Assembly: GCA_014377705.1 (NCBI GenBank)
Contig: JACMPC010000125.1
Span: 1-38,080, forward strand
Direction: 5' to 3'
DNA: 38,080 nt
Origin: Dermatophilaceae bacterium
GTDB lineage: Bacteria; Actinomycetota; Actinomycetes; Actinomycetales; Dermatophilaceae
The position numbers and the translations under genes are program-made. Under the pieces are notes generated by a model. The model did no database searches and was not told where the DNA came from. It saw nothing but the letters and a program-made list of their open reading frames with translations. Position 1 is the stretch's first letter; every line of letters begins with the position of its first letter. Below, piece by piece: positions 9,865-16,916 of this stretch.

Positions 9865-10050
9865 GAGGCCCAGCCTAGCGCGGTTGCCGGGTCGGGAGGG
9901 TCCGCGGCGGTGTGCACAGTGGGTGGCCTCCGCGCACGTGGTCACCGCGCCCGGCTCGATCTCCGACGAGCCGTCGGAACGGTTGCCACGCTTGTTCTTG
10001 AGCCGTTGCCGCGCGAAGGCGTTGCGGGTCCCGTCATCCAGGACAGGAGG

Positions 10051-10173
10051 ATCAAAAGCAGGTCGGCCCCGGTCCCTGCGCGCGATCCCCTCGCGCACCG
10101 CAGGATCGGCCAGAAGGACGTTGTATTCCGAAAGGGCGGGGGGACTGGTGGGTGCCTGCTTCCGTGAAGTCAT
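10051..10173 (-). pseudogene. Possible N-terminal remnant of an AidB-like acyl-CoA dehydrogenase
   Basis: An ATG at 10173 opens a frame whose first 41 residues resemble the N terminus of AidB-type acyl-CoA dehydrogenases: PPALSEYNVLLADPAVREGI compared with the usual PPL-x-x-YNL...DPAL-x-EA pattern. After about residue 41 the similarity stops and the frame runs on, unrelated, into the GNAT-like gene. No FAD-binding or catalytic part is present. I read it as a decayed 5' fragment. The match is short and from memory, so it could be coincidence. Confidence 0.35.
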
Positions 10174-10253
10174 GCGTCAGGGTCTGGCGTCGGTGGTTTC
10201 CGCTCATTCTGGTGCTCACAGCCGGTGCAGGACGACTCCCCATAGGGGGGCGG

Positions 10254-10282
10254 TTGGACTCGCCTACCTCAAATCGGTTAAT
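10254..10282 (+). promoter_or_regulatory. Candidate promoter of the tRNA cluster
   Basis: TTGGAC (10254-10259) and GTTAAT (10277-10282) are spaced by 17 bp, in a locally AT-richer stretch about 50 bp upstream of the tRNA-Gly gene. Position and spacing fit a housekeeping-sigma promoter. No start site was measured. Confidence 0.5.
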
Positions 10283-10329
10283 GTCTCCAAGCACGCACAG
10301 CGACGAGAATCTGGTCGCTGAGTGTTCCT

Positions 10330-10402
10330 GCGGACATAGCTCAGTTGGTAGAGCGCAACCTTGCCAAGGTTGAGGTCGCCGGTTCGAGCCCGGTTGTCCG
10401 CT
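10330..10402 (+). tRNA. tRNA-Gly (anticodon GCC)
   Basis: The cloverleaf is complete. Acceptor arms GCGGACA and TGTCCGC pair over seven bases with discriminator T. A GCTCAGTTGGTAGAGC D-arm, an anticodon loop with GCC in CTTGCCAAG, and a GGTTCGAGCC T-arm are present. CCA is not encoded. It is first of three closely spaced tRNA genes. Confidence 0.97.
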
Positions 10403-10463
10403 CGAAGGCTTCATGCCTTCGCCGAAGGCCCCACCGGCTTTCTGCGAGGGCGTGAACCGTCAC

Positions 10464-10534
10464 GGTGGAGTGGCCGAGAGGCGAGGCAACGGCCTGCAAA
10501 GCCGTCTACACGGGTTCAAATCCCGTCTCCACCT
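10464..10534 (+). tRNA. tRNA-Cys (anticodon GCA)
   Basis: Acceptor arms GGTGGAG and CTCCACC pair over seven bases with discriminator T. The anticodon is GCA in CCTGCAAAG and the T-arm is GGGTTCAAATCCC. Length is 71 nt and CCA is not encoded. Gly-Cys-Val clusters are common in Actinobacteria. Confidence 0.97.
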
Positions 10535-10552
10535 CGACTAACCCACACCAAT

Positions 10553-10624
10553 GGGCGGTTGGCGCAGCGGTAGCGCGCTTCCCTGACACGGAAGAGGTCG
10601 CTGGTTCGATCCCAGTACCGCCCA
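10553..10624 (+). tRNA. tRNA-Val (anticodon GAC)
   Basis: Acceptor arms GGGCGGT and ACCGCCC pair over seven bases with discriminator A. The D-arm is GCGCAGCGGTAGCGC, the anticodon GAC lies in CCTGACACG, and the T-arm is CTGGTTCGATCCCAG. Length is 72 nt with no encoded CCA. A strong hairpin follows 13 bases later. Confidence 0.97.
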
Positions 10625-10637
10625 CGAGCACGATACG

Positions 10638-10669
10638 GCCCCTGGCCTGCGACTACGCGAGCCAGGGGC
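10638..10669 (+). terminator. Hairpin ending the tRNA transcript
   Basis: Perfect 9-bp arms GCCCCTGGC (10638-10646) and GCCAGGGGC (10661-10669) with a 14-nt loop lie directly after tRNA-Val. No immediate T-run follows, only AATTT about nine bases later. A terminator or processing structure is likely from its position. Confidence 0.65.
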
Positions 10670-10703
10670 TGCCGCAATTTCGAGGCCTGACACCATGCGC
10701 CTC

Positions 10704-10841
10704 CTAGGCCACCCCGTACTGCGTGGTCACCGCCCCCTGCGGGCCCTTGTCCCGTTCGGCAGCGATCTTCTTTCGCAGAGTCAGGACCTCGGCAACGGGA
10801 CCCTTTGGGCGTTCGCACGTACGCAGTCGCGGGATGAGCAC
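10704..10841 (-). CDS. Small unrecognised ORF or gene fragment next to tRNA-Val
   Basis: A GTG-started frame of 45 aa ends at TAG 10704. It has protein-like composition: RPKGPVAEVLTLRKKIAAE, then GAVTTQYGVA at the end. A TGA lies a short way upstream in frame. There is no obvious ribosome site. It might be a small gene or the 3' end of a lost one. No family is recognised. The rest of the gap (10625-11036) shows only the tRNA hairpin and a pair of short direct repeats. Confidence 0.25.
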   Translation of the reverse strand: MLIPRLRTCERPKGPVAEVLTLRKKIAAERDKGPQGAVTTQYGVA

Positions 10842-10951
10842 CAAGGCACCCTGCTGATGTCACGGGCAGATACCCAGGGGCAAAATGCCTGCGCGGAATT
10901 CGGAGCTCCGGACTGAGCGCATACTGCTGGGGCAAACCTGGGAGGACTTTT

Positions 10952-10975
10952 GGCGTCATAACGCTGAGGCGTCAT
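10952..10975 (+). promoter_or_regulatory. Paired GGCGTCAT direct repeats upstream of nfnA
   Basis: GGCGTCAT occurs at 10952-10959 and again at 10968-10975, 16 bp apart start to start, and 62-85 bases before the nfnA start. The arrangement suits a regulator site in the nfnAB promoter region, but eight-base repeats can arise by chance. Confidence 0.3.
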
Positions 10976-11036
10976 GGAGCCACTCGGACCGAAGGGATTG
11001 AGATGTCGACAACGAAGCCGACGGTAGGAAAAGGAT

Positions 11037-11942
11037 ATGTACAAGATACTTGGGCGAGTGGACTACTCAGCAGACGTGTTCATGCAGGTCATCGAGGCGC
11101 CGGCGGTCGCTGCGGCCTGCCAACCGGGACAGTTCATCATCCTGATGATCCACCAGGAGGGAGAGAGGATCCCGCTCACGATCGCCGACTACGACCGCGA
11201 GTCAGGAACCATCACCATCGTCGTGCAGGCAGTCGGCACCTCGACGCGGCATCTGCAGACGTTGGGCAAGGGCGACTCGATCAGCAACTTCATCGGCCCG
11301 CTGGGGATGCCGAGCGAGATCGAGAACGTCGGCACTGTCGTCTGCGCCGGCGGCGGCGTCGGGATGGCGCCGATCTATCCCATCGCCAGGGCGCTGAAGG
11401 AAGCCGGCAACAAGGTCATCGCCATCATGGCCGCCCGCAACGAGAGCCTGCTGTTCTGGGAAGACAAGATGCGGGAGGTCAGTGATGAGCTCATCGTCAC
11501 CACCGACAACGGCAGCCGCGGACGCAAGAGCCTGGTCACCGAGCCGCTCAAGGAGCTCTGCGAGACCGGCGACGTCAACCTCGTCTACGCCATCGGCCCG
11601 GGCGTCATGATGAAGTTCTGTGCCCGGACCACCGAGCCGTATGGCATCAAGACCTTCGTCAGCCTCAACTCGATCATGGTCGACGGGACCGGTATGTGTG
11701 GCGGCTGCCGGGTCAGCGTCGGCGGCGAGACCAGGTTCGTCTGCGTCGACGGGCCCGAGTTCGACGGCCACCAGGTCGACTTCGACCTGCTGATGTCCCG
11801 CCAGCGACAGTACCGATCACAGGAGAAGGAGTCGCTGGACACCTACCTGTCGAAGGCAGCCGTCACGAAGGTGGCCTTGGCGAATTCGGCTGCGTCGAAT
11901 GCGGCGGCGTGCAGTGCGGCGGCGGTGGCGGCACATGTCTGA
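11037..11942 (+). CDS. nfnA: NfnA: FAD/[2Fe-2S] subunit of NADH-dependent ferredoxin:NADP oxidoreductase
   Basis: A 301-aa protein of the PyrK/SudB family, the small subunit of the cytoplasmic electron-bifurcating transhydrogenase NfnAB. This enzyme balances NADH, NADPH and reduced ferredoxin. An N-terminal FAD-binding barrel is followed by the NAD-binding segment VCAGGGVGMAPIYPIARAL (about residues 102-120). The C-terminal cluster motif is D-x4-C-x2-C-x11-C in DGTGMCGGCR...FVCVDGP. The first ligand position is Asp, as in NfnA, rather than Cys as in PyrK. ATG 11037 has a good AGGAAAAGGA ribosome site. About 20 residues at the C terminus are an Ala-rich repeat not expected for the family. It overlaps nfnB by 8 nt. 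The partner gene makes this assignment firm over a lone PyrK. Confidence 0.9.
   Translation: MYKILGRVDYSADVFMQVIEAPAVAAACQPGQFIILMIHQEGERIPLTIADYDRESGTITIVVQAVGTSTRHLQTLGKGDSISNFIGPLGMPSEIENVGTVVCAGGGVGMAPIYPIARALKEAGNKVIAIMAARNESLLFWEDKMREVSDELIVTTDNGSRGRKSLVTEPLKELCETGDVNLVYAIGPGVMMKFCARTTEPYGIKTFVSLNSIMVDGTGMCGGCRVSVGGETRFVCVDGPEFDGHQVDFDLLMSRQRQYRSQEKESLDTYLSKAAVTKVALANSAASNAAACSAAAVAAHV
11883..11927 (+). repeat. Three 15-bp units coding the Ala-rich NfnA tail
   Basis: In-frame units start at 11883, 11898 and 11913 and encode NSAAS, NAAAC and SAAAV. DNA units are about 65-85% alike, dominated by GCG codons. The array sits just before the stop, beyond the conserved part of NfnA. Confidence 0.6.
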
Positions 11943-13419
11943 GGCCACCAAGACAGGCCACGGCAACCGGCCGCAGCGGCAGCCTAAGCGGCCGAAGCTG
12001 CCTCGCACCGCTATGCCCTGCCAGCCGGCCGAACGTCGGGCGACCAACTTCGAGGAGGTGACCACCGGCTACGACGACGAGATGGCCGTCATCGAGGCTA
12101 GCCGCTGCCTGTTGTGCAAGAAGCCCAAGTGCGTGGACGGCTGCCCCGTGGGCATCGACATCCCTGCCTTCGTCAGGCTGATCGAGGTCGGCGACCCCGC
12201 CGGCGCCATCGTCAAGCTCAAGGAGACGACCAGCTTCCCTGCCGTCTGCGGTCGCGTGTGCCCGCAGGAGGAGCAGTGTGAGGCACTCTGCGTCCTCGGC
12301 AACAAGCAGGAGCCGGTTGCCATCGGGCGGCTGGAGCGCTATGCCTCCGACTGGGAGACTGCCCACGGCGCCTCCGTCAGGCCGCGGACCGCGCCCAAGC
12401 AGGGCAAGAGCGTGGGTGTGGTTGGTTCCGGCCCCGCGGGCCTCACCTGCGCCGGCGAGCTGGCCAAGATGGGCTATGACGTGACCATCTACGAAGCCCT
12501 GCACAAGCCCGGAGGGGTGCTCGTCTACGGCATCCCCGAGTTCCGGCTGCCCCAGGCGATCGTGGCGCGCGAGTGCGAGTACGTCGAGTCCCTGGGCGTG
12601 CAGATCAAGACCGACTACGTCATCGGTCGCACCCTGACCGTCGACCAGATGCTTGCCGACTGTCACGACGCCATCTTCCTGGCCAACGGCGCCGGGCTAC
12701 CCTCCTTCATGGACATTCCGGGGGAGAACCTGAACGGGGTGTACTCCGCCAATGAGTTCCTCACCCGGTCGAACCTGATGAAGGCCTACCGCTTCCCCGA
12801 GTACGACACCCCGATCGCGGTGGGCAGGAGGGTCGCAGTGATCGGCGGCGGCAACGTGGCGATGGACTCGGCGCGCACCGCACTGAGGCTGGGCGCCGAG
12901 GTGCACCTGATCTACCGCCGTACCCGCGACGAGATGCCGGCCCGAAGTGAGGAGATCGACCACGCGCTGGAGGAGGGGATCGTCTTCGACCTGCTTTCAA
13001 ACCCGACGCAGATCATCGGCGATGCCGATGGCTGGGTCAACGCGATCGAGGTTATCGACATGGAGCTGGGGGAGCCGGACGCCAGCGGTCGTCGTCGCCC
13101 CGTGCCCCTTGAAGGCTCCGAGAGGCGTATCCCGGTGGACGTGGTCATCGTCTCGGTCGGCACCAATGCCAATCCGCTGCTCACCAGGAACACGACCGGG
13201 CTCGACCTCACCAACCGCGGCAACATCATCGCCGACGAGCACACTCTGGCCACCAGCAAAGAGGGCGTATTCGCCGGCGGCGACATCGTCACCGGTGCTG
13301 CGACGGTCATCCTGGCGATGGGCGCTGGCAAGACCGGCGCGCGTTCTATCGACCGCTTTCTGCAGGGCAGGCCGTTGCTGACAGACCAAGAGGAAGAGGC
13401 CATTGCCGCCGCTCCCTGA
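11935..13419 (+). CDS. nfnB: NfnB: large subunit of NfnAB (glutamate synthase small-subunit-like)
   Basis: A 494-aa flavoprotein like the GltD/GltA small subunit of glutamate synthase. Here it is paired with NfnA and so assigned as NfnB, the NADPH- and ferredoxin-side subunit. The N-terminal iron-sulfur region has CLLCKKPKCVDGCPVG and CGRVCPQEEQCEALC. A first dinucleotide fold follows (VVGSGPAGLTCAGELAKMGY, GGVLVYGIPEFRLP). The second is VIGGGNVAMDSARTALRLGA with YRRTRDEMPA for NADPH. The C-terminal FAD motif is GVFAGGDIVTGAATV. ATG 11935 overlaps the nfnA stop as ATGTCTGA. The first 45 residues are basic and Pro-rich and poorly conserved. A glutamate synthase role is unlikely because no large gltB-type subunit is present in the window. 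Confidence 0.9.
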   Translation: MSEATKTGHGNRPQRQPKRPKLPRTAMPCQPAERRATNFEEVTTGYDDEMAVIEASRCLLCKKPKCVDGCPVGIDIPAFVRLIEVGDPAGAIVKLKETTSFPAVCGRVCPQEEQCEALCVLGNKQEPVAIGRLERYASDWETAHGASVRPRTAPKQGKSVGVVGSGPAGLTCAGELAKMGYDVTIYEALHKPGGVLVYGIPEFRLPQAIVARECEYVESLGVQIKTDYVIGRTLTVDQMLADCHDAIFLANGAGLPSFMDIPGENLNGVYSANEFLTRSNLMKAYRFPEYDTPIAVGRRVAVIGGGNVAMDSARTALRLGAEVHLIYRRTRDEMPARSEEIDHALEEGIVFDLLSNPTQIIGDADGWVNAIEVIDMELGEPDASGRRRPVPLEGSERRIPVDVVIVSVGTNANPLLTRNTTGLDLTNRGNIIADEHTLATSKEGVFAGGDIVTGAATVILAMGAGKTGARSIDRFLQGRPLLTDQEEEAIAAAP

Positions 13420-13785
13420 GGCTCGGACGCGCCTGGTCGGACATGGCGTCTGATCTGCGCGAATGCAGGTCGGAAACCGTTTTCGTCACCGAGTCGGGAA
13501 ATGCAGGTCCATGGTGCCAAAGGCCACAAAAAGCAGGGCGCCGAGTCTCCGGAATACCGATAGGGAACTCGGGTCAGCACGAAGAGGCCAGTAAACGATG
13601 CACCGGCGAAGCTTCTCAAGCATGTGATGCTCAGGACTGGATGTACAGGTTAAAGAGCGAGCAAATTATAGGTTGTCGTGGGCCCGAACTGAGTTTTTAT
13701 CCCGGGGGGCACCAAAACTGGAAGAAGCATCTCCGATACGATCCGATCCAAGCATGTGGCGTTTGAGCGGTGATGCACGATCCTG
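13420..13785. other. Intergenic region, no gene seen
   Basis: No convincing coding frame is visible. An AT-richer stretch at about 13645-13705, containing AAATTATAGG and GTTTTTATC, stands out from the GC-rich background and probably holds the promoter of the downstream GAF-ANTAR gene. The ten-base word AATGCAGGTC occurs twice (about 13462 and 13499). Confidence 0.4.
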
Positions 13786-14550
13786 ATGTGTCTGTCCCGC
13801 GCTGCGAAAGGCCGCCATTTCGGCGACGAAAGCCAAGGGGCGCCCACGTTGTATCACCAGCCACTTTTTCTGCAGACGCTGTCCAGGTTCGCCGTGGTCC
13901 TGCCGGCCCGCTATGACCTCGAGGTATCGCTGTCTGAGCTCACTGAAAGCGTGACCGCAGTGCTGGGACTGTCCGGCAGCGGCGTCACGATGGCCGAGGA
14001 CGGCCAACTTCGTTTCGTGACCGCCGTGAGCCAGGCCTCCGGGGAGCTGGAGCGTAACCAGGAGCAGCACCAGGCCGGTCCGTGCCGGGATGCCTACGAG
14101 ACCGGCGAGGTCGTCCGGGTGACCGACGTGCGAAGGGAGCCCCAGCGGTGGCCGCAGTTCGCCCTCGCCGCCGCTGGCCTTGGCGTGGCCGGTGTGGCCG
14201 GGATCCCGATGCGGCTGGCGGACGTGATCATCGGCGCCCTGAGCCTCTACTCGCCCGAGCCCCGGCAGTGGTCGGATGGCGACATCGCCGTGGCCTCGGT
14301 CCTGGCCGATGTGGCGACCAGCTATGTGGTCAACGCCTCGAAACTGCGTCAGCAGGAGCAGCTCAGCGAGCAGCTTCAGGAGGCGCTGGAGTCACGAGTC
14401 GTCATCGAACAGGCCAAGGGAATCACCGCATACAAGAACGCGATATCAGTCGATCAGGCCTACCAGCGGATGCGGGGGCACGCCCGAAACAACAACGCCA
14501 GCCTGCGTATGGTGGCCGAAGCGATCGTTGCTGTGGGGCTTCAGGTCTGA
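13786..14550 (+). CDS. GAF-ANTAR domain regulator
   Basis: A 254-aa protein with a GAF sensor (about residues 35-185, including AGPCRDAYETGEVVRVTDV and GVAGIPMRLADVIIGALSLY) and a C-terminal ANTAR domain (about 195-250, SRVVIEQAKGITAYKN...QRMRGHARNNNASLRMVAEAIV). ANTAR domains bind paired RNA hairpins and act as antiterminators. The GAF would sense a ligand or redox cue. There is no receiver domain, which is usual for actinobacterial members. The start is unsure: ATG 13786 lacks a ribosome site, and TTG 13849 just before the GAF is an alternative. Its RNA target is not identifiable here. Confidence 0.88.
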   Translation: MCLSRAAKGRHFGDESQGAPTLYHQPLFLQTLSRFAVVLPARYDLEVSLSELTESVTAVLGLSGSGVTMAEDGQLRFVTAVSQASGELERNQEQHQAGPCRDAYETGEVVRVTDVRREPQRWPQFALAAAGLGVAGVAGIPMRLADVIIGALSLYSPEPRQWSDGDIAVASVLADVATSYVVNASKLRQQEQLSEQLQEALESRVVIEQAKGITAYKNAISVDQAYQRMRGHARNNNASLRMVAEAIVAVGLQV

Positions 14551-14708
14551 TTTCACCCGGTGGGACTTGGGGCGGGTGCTGTAGGACTTCAGATTGGCTG
14601 CTTTGAGATGACGGTCCAAGCTTCGCCGAGCTGGCCGTGTGATCCGAGCTATAGGCTGCCTGGGGTATCGGGTGTAAAATGCGGGGTGCCGCCTCGGACC
14701 CCGGCGGC

Positions 14709-14732
14709 GTCGAACAATCAGTCGAACAATCA
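14709..14732. repeat. 12-bp tandem direct repeat
   Basis: GTCGAACAATCA occurs twice head to tail, 104 bases upstream of the STAS/HATPase gene. It could be a regulator site or slippage duplication. The rest of 14551-14836 shows no gene. Confidence 0.5.
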
Positions 14733-14836
14733 ACTGCTGCGTCCCCCCAGAACTTGGTGACGTCGGTATCTTCCCGCGCTGCTCCTGACTCTGGTGGCCC
14801 GTTTCCTTAGCTCCGGGACTACCGAATCGAGTTGTC

Positions 14837-15868
14837 ATGGTGTTGCAGCCCAGCAGTCGACCCACCCGCACCCCAGTCTTCGACCATCACGTCGTGCGCT
14901 TTCCGACCCGTAGCGTGGCCAAGGCCCCCGACCAGCCTGCGCCGAAGTCGGCGAGCCTGCCGGCAGCAGATCGGCAGGGCAAGGTCAGAACATACGTCGT
15001 GCGAGAGGTGGCGATTCTGGAGGTCTCTGGTCATCTCGGCGACGTCGTCGGAGAGCTGGACCGTGCGATCCAACTTGCCTTGGCCGAGGGACCCCACGGC
15101 GTGGTCTGCGACCTGTCTGCGGCGCTCGACGGCGCCCGGCCGGTGCCCACGGAGTTACTTGCCACGGCGGGACGGCATGTTCGTGACTGGCCGGGCATCC
15201 CGGTCGCCGTGGCCAGCCCGGATCCGCAGGTTCGCGAGGCGCTGCGTGCCCAGCCACTTGGCCGGCACCTGATCGTGACCTCGTCATTGTTCTCCGCGGT
15301 TACCGCGGTCCGGGCTGCTCCCACTCTGGACGTCAAGACAAAGCGACTCGCGCCACACCCGACCGCCCCGAGTGCCGCGCGGCAGTTCGTCACGCGCACC
15401 TTGCTGGACTGGAGCCTGGGCCGGGTTCTGCCCTTCGCCAGCCTGGTGGTCAGCGAGCTGGTGGCCAACTCGGCGGACGATGCCGGCACGGAGATCGACC
15501 TGTCCATCGTCTGGGACCAGGACGCCCTGCGGCTGACCATCCGGGACCACGGTCCCGCTAAACCGGGGCAGCGACCGACACCACTCGATCTCGTCGGGCG
15601 AAGACTCACTGTCGTCGCCGGACTCTCACGAGCCTTCGGGGTTCTGCCCACCGCCGATGGCGGCAAGCTCGTCTGGGCGGTACTCGACGCCCCGCGGTCA
15701 ATCCCGTCGACGAACGCCCACAGCTCTGCCGCCGAGCGCCAGGAGGGGCTCATCGGGCAGCACTCGCGTGCTCTGGAAAATTCGCTGTTGCGCGGCGACC
15801 CGAAGCATCTTCCCGCCAGCGGCGTGCCCACACGAGCACCGCAAGGGGTGCTCTCGCTCGTCCAGTAG
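14837..15868 (+). CDS. STAS-like plus HATPase (RsbW-like) fusion protein
   Basis: A 343-aa protein with two recognisable parts. Residues about 48-165 resemble a STAS fold (VAILEVSGHLGDV, VVCDLSAALDGARPVP). The Ser/Thr that is phosphorylated in anti-sigma antagonists is not evident at the expected place after DLS. Residues about 185-295 are a GHKL-type ATPase of the anti-sigma kind: N-box SELVANSADDA, then LTIRDHGPAKPG, GRRLTVVAGL, and GKLVWAVLD. Such proteins usually control alternative sigma factors by partner switching. Having both modules in one chain suggests built-in autoregulation, which is inference. The last 45 residues look disordered. ATG 14837 has only a weak ribosome site. No sigma factor gene lies nearby. 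Confidence 0.78.
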   Translation: MVLQPSSRPTRTPVFDHHVVRFPTRSVAKAPDQPAPKSASLPAADRQGKVRTYVVREVAILEVSGHLGDVVGELDRAIQLALAEGPHGVVCDLSAALDGARPVPTELLATAGRHVRDWPGIPVAVASPDPQVREALRAQPLGRHLIVTSSLFSAVTAVRAAPTLDVKTKRLAPHPTAPSAARQFVTRTLLDWSLGRVLPFASLVVSELVANSADDAGTEIDLSIVWDQDALRLTIRDHGPAKPGQRPTPLDLVGRRLTVVAGLSRAFGVLPTADGGKLVWAVLDAPRSIPSTNAHSSAAERQEGLIGQHSRALENSLLRGDPKHLPASGVPTRAPQGVLSLVQ

Positions 15869-16106
15869 GACCGACCCAGCCCTGGCCCGGTGGAGCTCAA
15901 CGCAGGAGCGTGACCTCGGCAACTATCTCCGCCGCGTCGGAGAAGCATCGTCGCCGGACGAGCGAGCCCGGCCTGCGCGGTTCGTCTTCGCTTCTGGCCG
16001 GGCGGCCCGTACCGTGCCGCACCGCGCCCCGCCGTTGGCGCGCATTGACCGATGACCCCGGACAGGACGAAACTCGTTCGGGACAGACGGCTCCGAGGAG
16101 GACCAC

Positions 16107-16889
16107 GTGAAGAAGAAGGTCTACGAGAAGGAGCTCCTGCGCCTTCAGGCTGAGCTCGTCGTCCTGCTTGAGTGGGTGCGGACCGAGGGCAAACGGGTCG
16201 TGGTGGTCTTCGAGGGTCGCGACGCCGCGGGCAAGGGCAGCACCATCAAGCGAGTCACCCAGTACCTCAACCCTCGCGTTGCCCGAATCGCCGCGCTACC
16301 GCGACCGACCGATCGCGAGCGCACACAGTGGTACTTCCAGCGGTACATCGAGCAGCTCCCCGCGGCCGGAGAGATCGTCCTGTTCGACCGCAGCTGGTAC
16401 AACCGCGCCGGGGTCGAGTGGGTGATGGACCTGTGCACGGCCGAGGAGTACCGCCGATTCCTGCACCAGTGCCCGCTGTTCGAGCGGCTGCTGGTTGAGG
16501 ACGGCATCATCCTGCGCAAGTACTGGTTCTCGGTCAGCGACGGCGAGCAGGAGAGCCGGTTCCGCTCCCGGGTGACGGATCCGATGCGGCAGTGGAAGCT
16601 CTCCCCGATGGATGTGGAGTCCCTCACCCGCTGGGAGGACTACTCGCGGGCTAAAGACGAGATGTTCGTGCACACCGACATCCCGGAGTCTCCCTGGCTG
16701 GTCGTCGAGAGCGACGATAAGCGTCGTGCCCGGATCAACATGATCGCCCACCTGCTCCAGAGCATTCCCTACGAGCCGGTGGCGAGGCCCCCGCTGGAGC
16801 TGCCGCAGCGGCCGGCACCGACTGGCTACCGTCGTACGCCGCGCAGCCTGCAGACCGAGGTGCCCGACCACGCAGCCAGCCTGGAGTGA
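16107..16889 (+). CDS. ppk2: Polyphosphate kinase 2 (PPK2 family)
   Basis: A 260-aa cytoplasmic kinase that transfers phosphate between polyphosphate and nucleotides. The Walker A is FEGRDAAGKGS with D39, K43 and G44. The lid region is ALPRPTDRERTQWYFQRY, and the Walker B is VLFDRSWYNRAGVEWV with D94 and R95. The single-domain length and RDAAGKG/FDRSWYNR motifs suit class I PPK2, which mainly phosphorylates nucleoside diphosphates. Sub-class and nucleotide preference cannot be settled by eye. GTG 16107 has a GAGGAGG ribosome site. It converges with a GGDEF-EAL gene, 27 bp between stops. The 15869-16106 gap shows no gene. Confidence 0.93.
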   Translation: MKKKVYEKELLRLQAELVVLLEWVRTEGKRVVVVFEGRDAAGKGSTIKRVTQYLNPRVARIAALPRPTDRERTQWYFQRYIEQLPAAGEIVLFDRSWYNRAGVEWVMDLCTAEEYRRFLHQCPLFERLLVEDGIILRKYWFSVSDGEQESRFRSRVTDPMRQWKLSPMDVESLTRWEDYSRAKDEMFVHTDIPESPWLVVESDDKRRARINMIAHLLQSIPYEPVARPPLELPQRPAPTGYRRTPRSLQTEVPDHAASLE

Positions 16890-16916
16890 GAACGCCGACA
16901 CCTCAGCCGTAGGCCA

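Noticed and set aside
10330-10624. tRNA attachment site of an integrated element
   Set aside because: No second copy of a tRNA 3' end and no integrase were found in the window.
11003-11485. 160-aa frame starting just before nfnA
   Set aside because: It is a His/Arg-rich shadow frame; the nfnA frame has the FAD and Fe-S motifs and the strong ribosome site.
14641-14700. SigB-like promoter GGGTAT upstream of the STAS/ATPase gene
   Set aside because: GGGGTATC is present, but no GTTT-type -35 lies at the required distance.
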